7,134 nt of DNA from Palsa-504 sp003136255. Its GTDB lineage: Bacteria > Actinomycetota > Actinomycetes > Streptosporangiales > Streptosporangiaceae. The notes beneath the pieces are model-generated. The model worked only from the letters and a program-made list of their open reading frames with translations. It was not told the DNA's origin and searched no databases. Made by a program: the position numbers and the translations under genes. The DNA lies in the NCBI GenBank assembly GCA_003136255.1, contig PLDT01000040.1, forward strand, positions 1-7,134. The letters run 5' to 3'. Shown piece after piece: positions 1 through 5,687 of the stretch. How positions within the stretch are numbered: the stretch's first letter is position 1; each line of letters opens with the position of its first letter.

Positions 1-494
1 AGGTCGAAGTCGATCAGCGCGTACGCGCGGCCGCTGCGAAAGACGACGTTCTCGGGCGTGATGTCGACGTGCCCGATCAGCTCCGGCGGATACCCGGGGG
101 CGGGCGGGATCCCCGGCGGTTCGGCCGGCTCTGTGCCTGGCAGCACGTCCGGCGGAGGAGTGAACGAGGCGGCCGCGTCGTCGTAGGCGCGGACCAGCCG
201 TCCCACCGACGCCAGCCGGGTCTCGTCGGCGATCCAGGACGGCCGCGGCCGTCCCGCCACCTCACCGTCAATGTAGCTGAGCACCTCACGTCCGGACCCG
301 TCGATGCCGAGGAACCGCGGTGCTCCCGCAAAGCCGACCGATTCCAGGTGGGTCAGCAGCGCGTGCACCAGCGGCGAGTGCGGCCCGACCGGCCGCCGCA
401 CCGTATCACCCACCCGGACCACACCGGCGGTGACGTCACCTCCGGCCAGCGGTATCTCGGCCTGGTCCGCCTCGTCCACCCAGCCCTTGCCCAC
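1..494 (-). CDS. APH-fold phosphotransferase family protein, partial (C-terminus beyond window)
   Basis: Read on the minus strand, the frame gives about 164 residues of an aminoglycoside-phosphotransferase-like (choline/APH kinase fold) protein and is still open at base 1. The N-lobe carries VVRVGDTVRRP (about residues 22-32). The catalytic-loop signature HVDITPEN is at residues 142-149, with D144 as the expected catalytic Asp, and IDFD (about 161-164, the metal-binding DFG equivalent) sits at the very edge. A proline-rich stretch precedes the catalytic loop. The start chosen is GTG at 494, because a -10-like TACGAT ends six bases upstream; GTG at 479 is an alternative. It is homologous to the APH gene at 2997-3830: in a 64-residue hand alignment of the N-terminal parts, 36 positions are identical. 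Such proteins usually phosphorylate small hydroxylated substrates in the cytoplasm with ATP or GTP, but the substrate cannot be read here, and antibiotic resistance should not be assumed. Confidence 0.88.
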   Translation of the reverse strand, partial: MGKGWVDEADQAEIPLAGGDVTAGVVRVGDTVRRPVGPHSPLVHALLTHLESVGFAGAPRFLGIDGSGREVLSYIDGEVAGRPRPSWIADETRLASVGRLVRAYDDAAASFTPPPDVLPGTEPAEPPGIPPAPGYPPELIGHVDITPENVVFRSGRAYALIDFD

Positions 495-500
495 CGCGCC

Positions 501-506
501 ATCGTA
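501..506 (-). promoter_or_regulatory. Predicted -10 box for the partial APH gene (leaderless)
   Basis: TACGAT on the minus strand matches TANNNT and ends six bases before the GTG at 494, so transcription should start at or next to the start codon. Only a poor -35 match (TTATCG, 18 bases upstream) is visible. It lies in the 74-base divergent gap shared with the lipoprotein gene. Confidence 0.5.
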
Positions 507-532
507 GGCGCATCCGCCCGGCCGCGATAAGT

Positions 533-562
533 TTGATTGAGCGGGCGGGGGGCGTTGAGAAT
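533..562 (+). promoter_or_regulatory. Predicted promoter of the lipoprotein gene (leaderless)
   Basis: TTGATT (533-538) resembles a -35 box and GAGAAT (557-562) a -10 box, with an 18-base spacer. The -10 ends six bases before ATG 569, so the mRNA probably starts at the ATG. This is the best -35/-10 pair in the window. It also argues against the TTG at 533 as start codon, because that TTG would lie inside the -35 box. Confidence 0.55.
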
Positions 563-568
563 AGGCGG

Positions 569-2059
569 ATGATGCAGCGCTGCCGTCGTCCGGTCCGGCA
601 TGACGCCCCCGGCCCCGGCCCCGGCCCGGCTCGGCGCTGGCGGTCGCCTGCGGTCGCGGGCGCCGCCGCGCTGCTAGTCGCGGCGGTCGGCTGTACGTCG
701 TCGGCGACCATGACCTCGCCCGCCCCCGTGTCGCCGGCCACCGTGTCGCCGGCTACCGTGTCGCCGTCGGCCGTGTCGCCGGCCCCCGTGTCGCCGTCGG
801 CCGCGTCCTCCGCGGCCGCGGACTGGCCGGCCTACGACCGGACCGCGGAACGCAGCGGGGTGTCGGTCAGCTCGCCGGCGTTCGTCGCAGTGCGGCAGTC
901 GTGGACCGCGTCCGTCGACGGCGCGGTGTACGGCCAGCCTCTGGTCGTGGGCTCCGAGGTCGTCGTCGCCACCGAGAACGACAGCGTCTACGCCCTGAGC
1001 GCGTCGGACGGCGCGGTGCTATGGACCCGGCACCTGGCGTCCCCGGTCACGGCCGGCCTGCCGTGCGGCAACGTCAACCCGTCCGGGATCACCGGGACCC
1101 CGGTGGCCGACCCGGCGACCGGGCGGCTGTGGGTCGTGACGTTCACCGCCCAGCCGGCCTACCAGCACACGCTGTGGGAACTCGATCTGGCCACCGGGCG
1201 GACCGACTGGCAGCGCCCTATCGACGTCAGCGGCAGCGATCCTCGGGCCCAGCAGCAGCGCGGGGCCCTGACGCTGCTCGGCTCGCGGGTGTACGTGCCA
1301 TTCGGCGGCCTGGACGGGGACTGCTCTGACTACAAGGGACGCGTCGCGGGAGCGCCTGTCTCCGGCTCGGGGCCGGTCGTCTCCTTCACCACGGCGAACC
1401 AGCGCCAGGCGGGCATCTGGGCCCCGGCCGGAGAATCCGTGCGCGACGGCAGCCTCTACGTCGCCACCGGCAACGGCATGCCGGACGACCAGGTCGATGA
1501 CTCCGACAGCGTGCTGCGCCTCAGCCCGGGCCTGGCCGTCCAGGATCGCTTCACGCCGGCCAACTTCGCCGCCCTGTCGTCCGGCGACCTGGACCTCGGG
1601 TCGACAGCCCCGGCGCTGCTGCCGGACGGCCTGATCTTCCAGATCGGCAAGCAAGGGACCGGCTACGTCCTCGATGGGAGCCGGCTCGGCGGAACCGGCG
1701 GCGAGCTGGCCTCCTCGGACCTGTGCGAGGGGGGCTTCGGCGGCGACGCGGTGGACGGCAGCACGGTCGTGTTCTCCTGCTACACCAGCCTGCGGGCGAT
1801 CAAGGTCACCCCCACGGCCGGGATCCGCATCCTGTGGTCGGTGACCAGCTACGCCGCGGGACCTCCGATCATCGCTGGCGGCGTGGTCTGGGACGTCAGC
1901 CGGGCTGGTCTGCTGTCCGGCTTCCGCCTCTCCGACGGCAAGTCGGTGTTCTCCACCACGACCGGCCGCGTGGCCACCGACTTCCCGAGCTTGTCCGCCT
2001 CCGGCCCGCGCCTGATCGTGCCTGAAGGCGACAAAATCGTGTCCTACCTCGGGATCTGA
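569..2059 (+). CDS. Secreted lipoprotein with PQQ-like beta-propeller
   Basis: This 496-residue protein probably sits on the outer face of the cell membrane. The N-terminus has arginines, a Gly-Pro run (residues 14-20), a hydrophobic stretch (about 28-41) and a lipobox-like AAVGC ending at C42, the likely lipidated Cys. A Ser/Pro/Ala/Val linker (about 47-85) encoded by tandem 15-base repeats follows, then a PQQ_2-type beta-propeller to the end. Blade signatures are visible, such as VYGQPLVVGSEVVVATEND followed by VYALSASDGAVLW (about 119-154), ELDLATGRTDWQ, and GSLYVATGNG. No haem-binding CxxCH motif is present, so a quinoprotein dehydrogenase activity is not supported; propellers of this type may bind ligands or scaffold. 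Several Cys (in LPCGN, GDCSDY, DLCEGG, FSCYTS) could form disulfides. ATG 569 is preferred over ATG 572 from promoter spacing; the open frame extends back to TTG 533, which is unlikely to be used. Related actinobacterial proteins exist from my knowledge of the family, without known function. Confidence 0.9.
   Translation: MMQRCRRPVRHDAPGPGPGPARRWRSPAVAGAAALLVAAVGCTSSATMTSPAPVSPATVSPATVSPSAVSPAPVSPSAASSAAADWPAYDRTAERSGVSVSSPAFVAVRQSWTASVDGAVYGQPLVVGSEVVVATENDSVYALSASDGAVLWTRHLASPVTAGLPCGNVNPSGITGTPVADPATGRLWVVTFTAQPAYQHTLWELDLATGRTDWQRPIDVSGSDPRAQQQRGALTLLGSRVYVPFGGLDGDCSDYKGRVAGAPVSGSGPVVSFTTANQRQAGIWAPAGESVRDGSLYVATGNGMPDDQVDDSDSVLRLSPGLAVQDRFTPANFAALSSGDLDLGSTAPALLPDGLIFQIGKQGTGYVLDGSRLGGTGGELASSDLCEGGFGGDAVDGSTVVFSCYTSLRAIKVTPTAGIRILWSVTSYAAGPPIIAGGVVWDVSRAGLLSGFRLSDGKSVFSTTTGRVATDFPSLSASGPRLIVPEGDKIVSYLGI
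608..628 (+). repeat. Gly-Pro coding hexamer repeat
   Basis: A GGCCCC-type hexamer is repeated three times after an initial CCC and encodes PGPGPGP in the n-region of the lipoprotein signal peptide. It is probably a slippage-prone low-complexity tract, unusual ahead of a signal-peptide hydrophobic core. Confidence 0.6.
728..802 (+). repeat. Five tandem 15-base repeats in the lipoprotein linker
   Basis: Five in-frame 15-base units each begin GTGTCGCCG and encode VSPAT, VSPAT, VSPSA, VSPAP and VSPSA. Half-degenerate units flank them on both sides (TSPAP before, ASSAA after). The tract is a flexible tether between the lipidated Cys and the propeller. A period of exactly five codons suggests expansion and contraction by slippage without frameshift. 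Confidence 0.9.
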
Positions 2060-2085
2060 CCCGCCCCAGACGACCTACTCCAAGG

Positions 2086-2104
2086 GATGCCGGCGCCCCG
2101 CATC
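2086..2104 (+). other. Weak hairpin downstream of the lipoprotein gene
   Basis: GATGC (2086-2090) and GCATC (2100-2104) are inverted around a 9-base GC-rich loop, 27 bases after the lipoprotein stop. There is no T-run. It may contribute to termination, but five base pairs are easily met by chance in this sequence. The rest of the 126-base gap (2060-2185) shows no further gene. Confidence 0.2.
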
Positions 2105-2173
2105 GGGAGAATTCCCCATTTCCGCTCGGTATCGTCCCGCGCCGTCAGCGCCCGCCCGCCGCTGCGGCCGATC

Positions 2174-2179
2174 TATGGT
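2174..2179 (+). promoter_or_regulatory. Predicted -10 box of the membrane-protein gene (leaderless)
   Basis: TATGGT matches TANNNT and ends six bases before ATG 2186. No convincing -35 box lies 16-19 bases upstream. The position supports 2186 over the upstream in-frame ATG at 2087. Confidence 0.5.
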
Positions 2180-2185
2180 TGCGGC

Positions 2186-2974
2186 ATGGTTTCATGGTGG
2201 CACCGCGACGTGCTCGCGGCCGGGAAGCTGCCCCTCATGCTGTGCTTTCTGGCCTTTGTCGTGACGTTCGTGCTGACCCGGACGATCACCCGGATGATCC
2301 GCGACGGCCGCGGCCCGTTCCGGAACCAGGTGACGGCCAGCGGGACCCACATTCATCACTCTGTCCCCGGCATCATCCTGCTCATCATCGGAGCCTTCAC
2401 GGCGGTCGGCGGCCCTGACTCGCTCGGCTGGCGCTCGTTCGCCGCGGTGGCGGTCGGTACCGGCACGTCGCTCGTCCTGGACGAGTTCGCCCTGATCCTG
2501 CATCTGCAGGACGTCTACTGGAGCGGCGAGGGCCAGCTTTCGGTCGAGGCGGTGAGCCTGACCGCCGCGTGCCTCGGTCTGGCTCTCGTCGGGTTCAGCC
2601 CGTTCGGCGTGCGAGACGTCGGCGGAATCGAGCTGTCACTGCGCCTTACCGCCACCGGGATCCTCAGCGCCGACGGCGTGCTCTCCGTCATCTGCGTGCT
2701 GAAGGGCAAGTACCGGACGGCACTGTTCGGGCTGTTCCTGCCCCCCGCCGGGGCGATCGGGGCGGTGCGCCTGGCGCGTCCGAATTCGATCTGGGCCCGG
2801 CATCGCTACCGGGGCGAGCGCCTGGAGCGCGCGACGCGCCGCGCCGCCGACTTCGATCGGCGCTGGGCCCCGCTCCAGGTCGGCTGGGAAGACTTCGTCG
2901 GCGGGAAACCGTCCCAGCCCAACCCGCCCCAGCCCAATCCCAACCCGCCAGCCAGCGACGAAGTCCATCGCTGA
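2186..2974 (+). CDS. Uncharacterised polytopic membrane protein
   Basis: This 262-residue protein has about six hydrophobic segments (roughly residues 15-34, 60-76, 85-107, 118-137, 150-170, 175-195), so it should sit in the cytoplasmic membrane. Polar residues cluster at segment ends: THIHH (54-58), DEF (99-101), then H106 and D109 in HLQDVYW (106-112), and E115. The His and acidic residues could form a metal or catalytic site, which is inference. After the last segment comes a basic, Arg-rich stretch (about 200-222) and a Pro/Asn/Gln tail, probably soluble. The open frame extends to ATG 2087, but the first 33 residues it would add are Arg/Pro-rich and unlike a membrane protein, and a -10 box fits ATG 2186. 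I recall similar membrane proteins with H-x-H-H and DVYW motifs in actinobacteria, all without known function. The APH gene starts 22 bases after the stop. Confidence 0.82.
   Translation: MVSWWHRDVLAAGKLPLMLCFLAFVVTFVLTRTITRMIRDGRGPFRNQVTASGTHIHHSVPGIILLIIGAFTAVGGPDSLGWRSFAAVAVGTGTSLVLDEFALILHLQDVYWSGEGQLSVEAVSLTAACLGLALVGFSPFGVRDVGGIELSLRLTATGILSADGVLSVICVLKGKYRTALFGLFLPPAGAIGAVRLARPNSIWARHRYRGERLERATRRAADFDRRWAPLQVGWEDFVGGKPSQPNPPQPNPNPPASDEVHR
2913..2952 (+). repeat. Pro/Asn/Gln-coding repeat at the membrane-protein C-terminus
   Basis: CCCAGCCCAA occurs at 2913-2922 and again at 2928-2937 (15-base period), followed by a degenerate continuation. It encodes a QPNPPQPNPNPP-like tail, a low-complexity flexible end. 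Confidence 0.7.
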
Positions 2975-2982
2975 ACCGGCGC

Positions 2983-2988
2983 TAGGCT
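2983..2988 (+). promoter_or_regulatory. Predicted -10 box of the complete APH gene (leaderless)
   Basis: TAGGCT matches TANNNT inside the 22-base gap after the membrane-protein gene and ends eight bases before GTG 2997. The APH gene may therefore have its own promoter even if read-through from upstream also occurs. No good -35 box is seen. Confidence 0.45.
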
Positions 2989-2996
2989 GCTGCGGT

Positions 2997-3830
2997 GTGA
3001 GCGAAGGCGAGCTGCTGACCGGGGATGGCGTCACCCAGGGGATCGTGCGGATCGGGGATACGGTGCGGCGGCCGCTGCGGCCGTTCAGCCTGACCGTGCA
3101 GGCCTACCTGGCCCACCTGCGCGACGCCGGGTTCACCGGCGCGCCGCTTCCGCTCGGCGTCGACGACCAGGGCCGCGAGATGCTGTCGTTCGTCCCCGGT
3201 GACGTGCCGCGCAACCCGCTGCCGCCGCAGACGGCGGGCGACGAGGTGCTCGTTGCCCTGGCCCGGCTGATCCGCGCGCTGCACGAGGCCTCGGCCGGGT
3301 GGGCGCCGCCGCCCGGCGCGGTGTGGGGCGGGACACCGGCCAACCCAGGATCGATCACCGAACGACCCGAGCTGGTGAGCCACCGCGACTACTATCCGGG
3401 CAACGTGGTTTTCCGCGACGGGCTGCCCGTCGCGCTCATCGACTTCGACCTGGCCATGCCGACCACCCGGCTCTACGACATCGCGAACGCGCTGTGGTAC
3501 TGGGCGCCGCTGCGCGATCCGCGGGACCGGTCGCCCGCGTTCACCGACGCCGACATCCCGCACCGGGTCGCGGTGTTCGCGGACGCCTACGGCATGACCG
3601 CGCGGCATCGCGCGGAGTTCGCGCCGTTCGCCGTCGACCTGGCGCGCCGCTATCATGAGGATTCCCGCGCCTCGGCCGAGCTGGACCCGGTGTACCGCAA
3701 GCTCTGGGAGGACGGCGCCAAGGACGCGCTGCCGCGCGCCGAGGCGTGGCTGCGCGAGGCGGCCCCCGCGATCACCGCTATCCTGTCCGTCAGTAATGAT
3801 CGCGACGAACACCGCCGTTCACCTAGCTGA
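2997..3830 (+). CDS. APH-fold phosphotransferase family protein
   Basis: This complete 277-residue cytoplasmic kinase-like protein of the APH family starts with a GTG. The N-lobe begins LTGDGVTQGIVRIGDTVRRP (7-26). The catalytic loop is HRDYYPGN (129-136, D131 the expected catalytic base, N136 metal-binding), and IDFD (148-151) supplies the second metal-binding Asp. TRLYDIANALWYW (about 157-169) follows, as expected for the C-lobe. All key residues are present, so the enzyme should be active. The substrate is unknown; families like this act on aminoglycosides, sugars, amino alcohols or small metabolites. It is a paralogue of the partial gene at 1-494 but lacks that protein's proline-rich insertion before the catalytic loop. 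Its TGA overlaps the ribosome site of the small gene that follows, so the two are probably co-transcribed and translationally coupled. Confidence 0.92.
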   Translation: MSEGELLTGDGVTQGIVRIGDTVRRPLRPFSLTVQAYLAHLRDAGFTGAPLPLGVDDQGREMLSFVPGDVPRNPLPPQTAGDEVLVALARLIRALHEASAGWAPPPGAVWGGTPANPGSITERPELVSHRDYYPGNVVFRDGLPVALIDFDLAMPTTRLYDIANALWYWAPLRDPRDRSPAFTDADIPHRVAVFADAYGMTARHRAEFAPFAVDLARRYHEDSRASAELDPVYRKLWEDGAKDALPRAEAWLREAAPAITAILSVSNDRDEHRRSPS

Positions 3831-3834
3831 GGAG
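3829..3834 (+). promoter_or_regulatory. Shine-Dalgarno overlapping the APH stop codon
   Basis: GAGGAG starts in the last two bases of the APH stop codon (TGA 3828-3830) and ends four bases before ATG 3839. It is the only strong ribosome site seen in the window and fixes the start of the 74-residue gene. The overlap points to translational coupling. Confidence 0.7.
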
Positions 3835-3838
3835 CGAA

Positions 3839-4063
3839 ATGAGCAGCACCGACCCGACGACGATCGGCGTACATCGAGCTCTGCACGAGGCGCTTAACTC
3901 GGCCAGGGAAGCCCGGCATCGCCTCGAGGACGGCGACGCCACCCCCGACCTGGACGATCTGGTGGAGCTAGGAAAGCTGCTGGCGGGGCTGACCGAAGTG
4001 GTCACGGCCGTCAACTCCGAAATGCTGGCCAAGGCGAGCCTCGCCCAGAACGCGAACACCTGA
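3839..4063 (+). CDS. Small helical protein of unknown function, coupled to APH gene
   Basis: This 74-residue soluble, mildly acidic protein has no signal peptide or membrane segment. Two amphipathic helices look likely: about residues 11-30 (VHRALHEALNSAREARHRL) and 39-67 (LDDLVELGKLLAGLTEVV onward), separated by a short Asp/Gly/Pro turn, so a helical hairpin or coiled-coil dimer is plausible. I do not recognise the family. It is supported as a real gene by a clear Shine-Dalgarno site, GC-biased third codon positions, and its place 8 bases after the APH stop. It might be a partner or regulator of that kinase, but only proximity suggests this. It converges on the GlxA-type gene with a 13-base gap. 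Confidence 0.8.
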   Translation: MSSTDPTTIGVHRALHEALNSAREARHRLEDGDATPDLDDLVELGKLLAGLTEVVTAVNSEMLAKASLAQNANT

Positions 4064-4076
4064 GCCATCGACGGCA

Positions 4077-4997
4077 TTACGTGACCATCCGGGGACGCCC
4101 GCGGAGGCGACGGAGCATGCGGGCGTCCTGGAAGCCGACGGTGCGGGCGGCGGCCTCGACGGTGGCGCCGTGGCCGATCAGGTGCTCGGCCCGCTCCAGC
4201 CGCAGGAGCTGCTGGTAGCGCAGCGGGGTTAGGCCAGTGGCCTGGGTGAACCTGCGGGTGAGGGTGCGCTCGCTGACGTCGCACTGGCCGGCGATCTCCG
4301 CGAGCGGCAGCGGGCCGGCGAACCGCGCCTCGATGTGATCCTGGGCGCGGTGCGCGGTGTCGCTGAGGTGGTTGCGGTGCCGCAGCATGGTGCTGGCCTG
4401 CTGGTCGTCGCCGTTGCGGCGGGCGTAGACGACCATCTCGCGGGCGACCTGCGCGGCGGTGGCCGGGCCGTCCCGGACGGCGATCAGGTGCAGGGCCAGG
4501 TCGATGCCGCTGGCGATCCCGGCGGAGGTGGCGACCCGGCCGTCGATGACGTAGAGCACGTCGCGGATGACCGTCGCCGCCGGGTAGCGCGCAGCGAGCT
4601 CGTCCTGGATGTCGTGGTGGGTGGTGCAGCGACGGCCGTCGAGTAGACCGGCCCGGCCGAGCGCGTCGGCCCCGGCGCAGACGCTGGCCACGGTGCCGCC
4701 ACGTGCGTGGTGGGCGGCGAGCGCCTCGAGCGCGGGGCCCGGTAGCGGGCCGGTGCCCGCGAGCCCGGGGTTGGCCCGCCAGCCGGGCACGACGATGAGG
4801 TCGTCTTTGGTGAGCGCGGGCCATCGCGTGGTCGCCCGCATGGTGACGCCCTGGGCCGCGGGGACGTCTTCCTGCCCGGCGACGTAGGCCAGCTCGTAGC
4901 CGCAGCCGAGGTCGGCGGCGGTGCCGAACGCCTGGGCCGGCCCGGCCAGGTCCAGCAGGTGCAGCCCGGGGACGAGCAGGAAGACGACCTTGGTCAC
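4077..4997 (-). CDS. GlxA-type AraC-family transcriptional regulator
   Basis: This 306-residue regulator combines an N-terminal DJ-1/PfpI (class I glutamine amidotransferase-like) domain (about residues 1-170) with a C-terminal AraC-type HTH domain (about 212-300). The N-terminus KVVFLLVPGLHLLDLAGP is typical. The nucleophile-elbow position reads SVCAGA with C107, followed by GLLDGRRCTTHH, which matches the family. The two helix-turn-helices are around LAEIAGQCDVSERTLTRRF (232-250) and VEAAARTVGFQDARMLRR (279-296). The protein stops about ten residues after the second helix pair, shorter at the C-terminus than many AraC proteins. The GTG start at 4997 lies seven bases after the hydrolase stop, without a clear ribosome site, so coupling is likely. 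The frame stays open up to 5609, but that extension is antisense-frame shadow of the hydrolase. It probably senses a small molecule and controls the upstream hydrolase gene or nearby genes. Confidence 0.9.
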   Translation of the reverse strand: MTKVVFLLVPGLHLLDLAGPAQAFGTAADLGCGYELAYVAGQEDVPAAQGVTMRATTRWPALTKDDLIVVPGWRANPGLAGTGPLPGPALEALAAHHARGGTVASVCAGADALGRAGLLDGRRCTTHHDIQDELAARYPAATVIRDVLYVIDGRVATSAGIASGIDLALHLIAVRDGPATAAQVAREMVVYARRNGDDQQASTMLRHRNHLSDTAHRAQDHIEARFAGPLPLAEIAGQCDVSERTLTRRFTQATGLTPLRYQQLLRLERAEHLIGHGATVEAAARTVGFQDARMLRRLRGRPRMVT

Positions 4998-5004
4998 GAT
5001 CTGG

Positions 5005-5616
5005 TCAGGATAGCAGCGCCGCGGGCGCGGTGGCCGGGCCGGTGACCTCCGCGATCGTGGCGATGGTCGCGAACCGCCCGGCGAGCGCGTACTCGGTCCG
5101 CTCGATGACCGCGCTGGCCGGCAGCGTGCGCGGGTCCGCGAGCAGCTGCTCGACCGTCTGGCCCGCTGGGGCGTCGCGGTGCGCGATCGGGTTGGTGGCG
5201 GTCGCCTCGGTGACGAACGTGACCTGGTAGCCGAGGTCGGATGCGACCCGCGCCGTGGTCTCGCAGCATTGCTCGGTCCGGATGCCGCAGACGATGACCT
5301 CGGTGATGCCCTGCTGGGTGAGCAGCTGCTGGAGATTCGTCGTGGTGAACGCGTTGTGCGAGGTCTTCGTGAGCTGCGGCTCACCGGCCTGCGGCTGGAG
5401 CGGGCCGAGGTAGCGGACGTGGCCGCTGGCCGGGTCGAAGGGGGTGCCCGATCCTGGCTCGGAGTGCAGCACCCACACGACGAGGTCGCCGTTGGCCCGC
5501 GCGCCGTCGACGAGGCGGGCGACGTCGCTGGCGATGCCAGGGTTGGAGATGGCCGGCCACAGCGGTCCCTGCCGGAACGATTCCTGAACGTCGACGACGA
5601 GAAGAGCACGAGTCAT
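5005..5616 (-). CDS. Isochorismatase-like cysteine hydrolase
   Basis: This 203-residue cytoplasmic enzyme belongs to the isochorismatase-like hydrolase superfamily. The expected catalytic triad is visible: D9 in LLVVDVQ, K84 in LTKTSHNAF, and C117 in GIRTEQCCETTA (111-122). The position after the catalytic Cys is a second Cys (C118) where Val is usual. Superfamily members hydrolyse isochorismate, nicotinamide, N-carbamoyl compounds or amides; no residue I can read decides the substrate. The length is normal. ATG 5616 is preceded at six bases by a -10-like GATGCT, and the protein begins directly at the first beta-strand. It is the first gene of an operon with the GlxA-type regulator, an arrangement that suggests the regulator responds to the substrate or product. 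Confidence 0.93.
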   Translation of the reverse strand: MTRALLVVDVQESFRQGPLWPAISNPGIASDVARLVDGARANGDLVVWVLHSEPGSGTPFDPASGHVRYLGPLQPQAGEPQLTKTSHNAFTTTNLQQLLTQQGITEVIVCGIRTEQCCETTARVASDLGYQVTFVTEATATNPIAHRDAPAGQTVEQLLADPRTLPASAVIERTEYALAGRFATIATIAEVTGPATAPAALLS

Positions 5617-5622
5617 GGCCCT

Positions 5623-5628
5623 AGCATC
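5623..5628 (-). promoter_or_regulatory. Possible -10 box of the hydrolase-regulator operon (leaderless)
   Basis: GATGCT on the minus strand keeps the A at position 2 and T at position 6 of a -10 box and ends six bases before ATG 5616, the same spacing as at other starts here. It is the weakest hexamer of the set, and the -35 region is poor. Confidence 0.35.
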
Positions 5629-5634
5629 CGGCCG

Positions 5635-5648
5635 GCACGGGTTCGTGC
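5635..5648. promoter_or_regulatory. Small inverted repeat in the hydrolase promoter region
   Basis: GCACG (5635-5639) and CGTGC (5644-5648) form a perfect five-base inverted repeat around GGTT. It lies just upstream of the proposed -10 box, where a repressor or RNA polymerase contact would be expected. It may be an operator or chance. Confidence 0.25.
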
Positions 5649-5669
5649 GTAAGGCCAGATCAAGTCCCG

Positions 5670-5687
5670 GACCGGACCGATCCGGTC
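5670..5687 (-). terminator. Candidate hairpin terminator after the Cys/His cluster gene
   Basis: GACCGGA (5670-5676) and TCCGGTC (5681-5687) form a seven-base-pair GC-rich stem with a four-base loop, starting inside the stop codon of the small gene (TGA at 5688-5686 on the minus strand). No T-run follows. It separates the small gene from the hydrolase operon, also on the minus strand. Termination without a U-tract is plausible in actinobacteria but not shown. Confidence 0.35.

Noticed and set aside
1..494. APH genes as antibiotic resistance determinants
   Set aside because: Fold motifs alone do not define the substrate. Both proteins match a broad actinobacterial APH-like family, and no mobile element or other resistance gene is nearby.
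69..530. A 153-codon plus-strand open frame at the left edge
   Set aside because: It is antisense to the APH fragment, which has the HxDxxxxN and IDFD motifs and homology to the second APH gene in the window.
728..802. Tandem repeats as a CRISPR array
   Set aside because: Units are 15 bases, directly abutting without spacers, in frame, and encode a protein linker.
569..2059. Propeller protein as a quinoprotein dehydrogenase
   Set aside because: No haem c motif and no recognisable dehydrogenase active-site landmarks. Only the propeller blade pattern is supported.
2087..2185. N-terminal extension of the membrane protein from ATG 2087
   Set aside because: The extra 33 residues are Arg/Pro-rich with no membrane character and no ribosome site, and a -10 box lies within this stretch just before ATG 2186.
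2982..3812. A 276-codon minus-strand open frame opposite the complete APH gene
   Set aside because: It is Arg/Gln/Gly-rich shadow sequence typical of high-GC antisense frames. The plus strand has clear kinase motifs.
3823..4824. A 333-codon minus-strand open frame overlapping the small gene and the regulator
   Set aside because: Composition is Arg/Pro/His-rich low complexity; the regulator frame in the same DNA carries recognisable domains.
4077..5609. A 510-codon open frame on the minus strand covering both the regulator and hydrolase regions, suggesting a fusion protein
   Set aside because: Its upper half is Ser/Arg/Pro-rich with no fold features, while the overlapping frame from 5616 encodes a hydrolase with D, K and C catalytic residues. 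The regulator homology begins exactly at GTG 4997.
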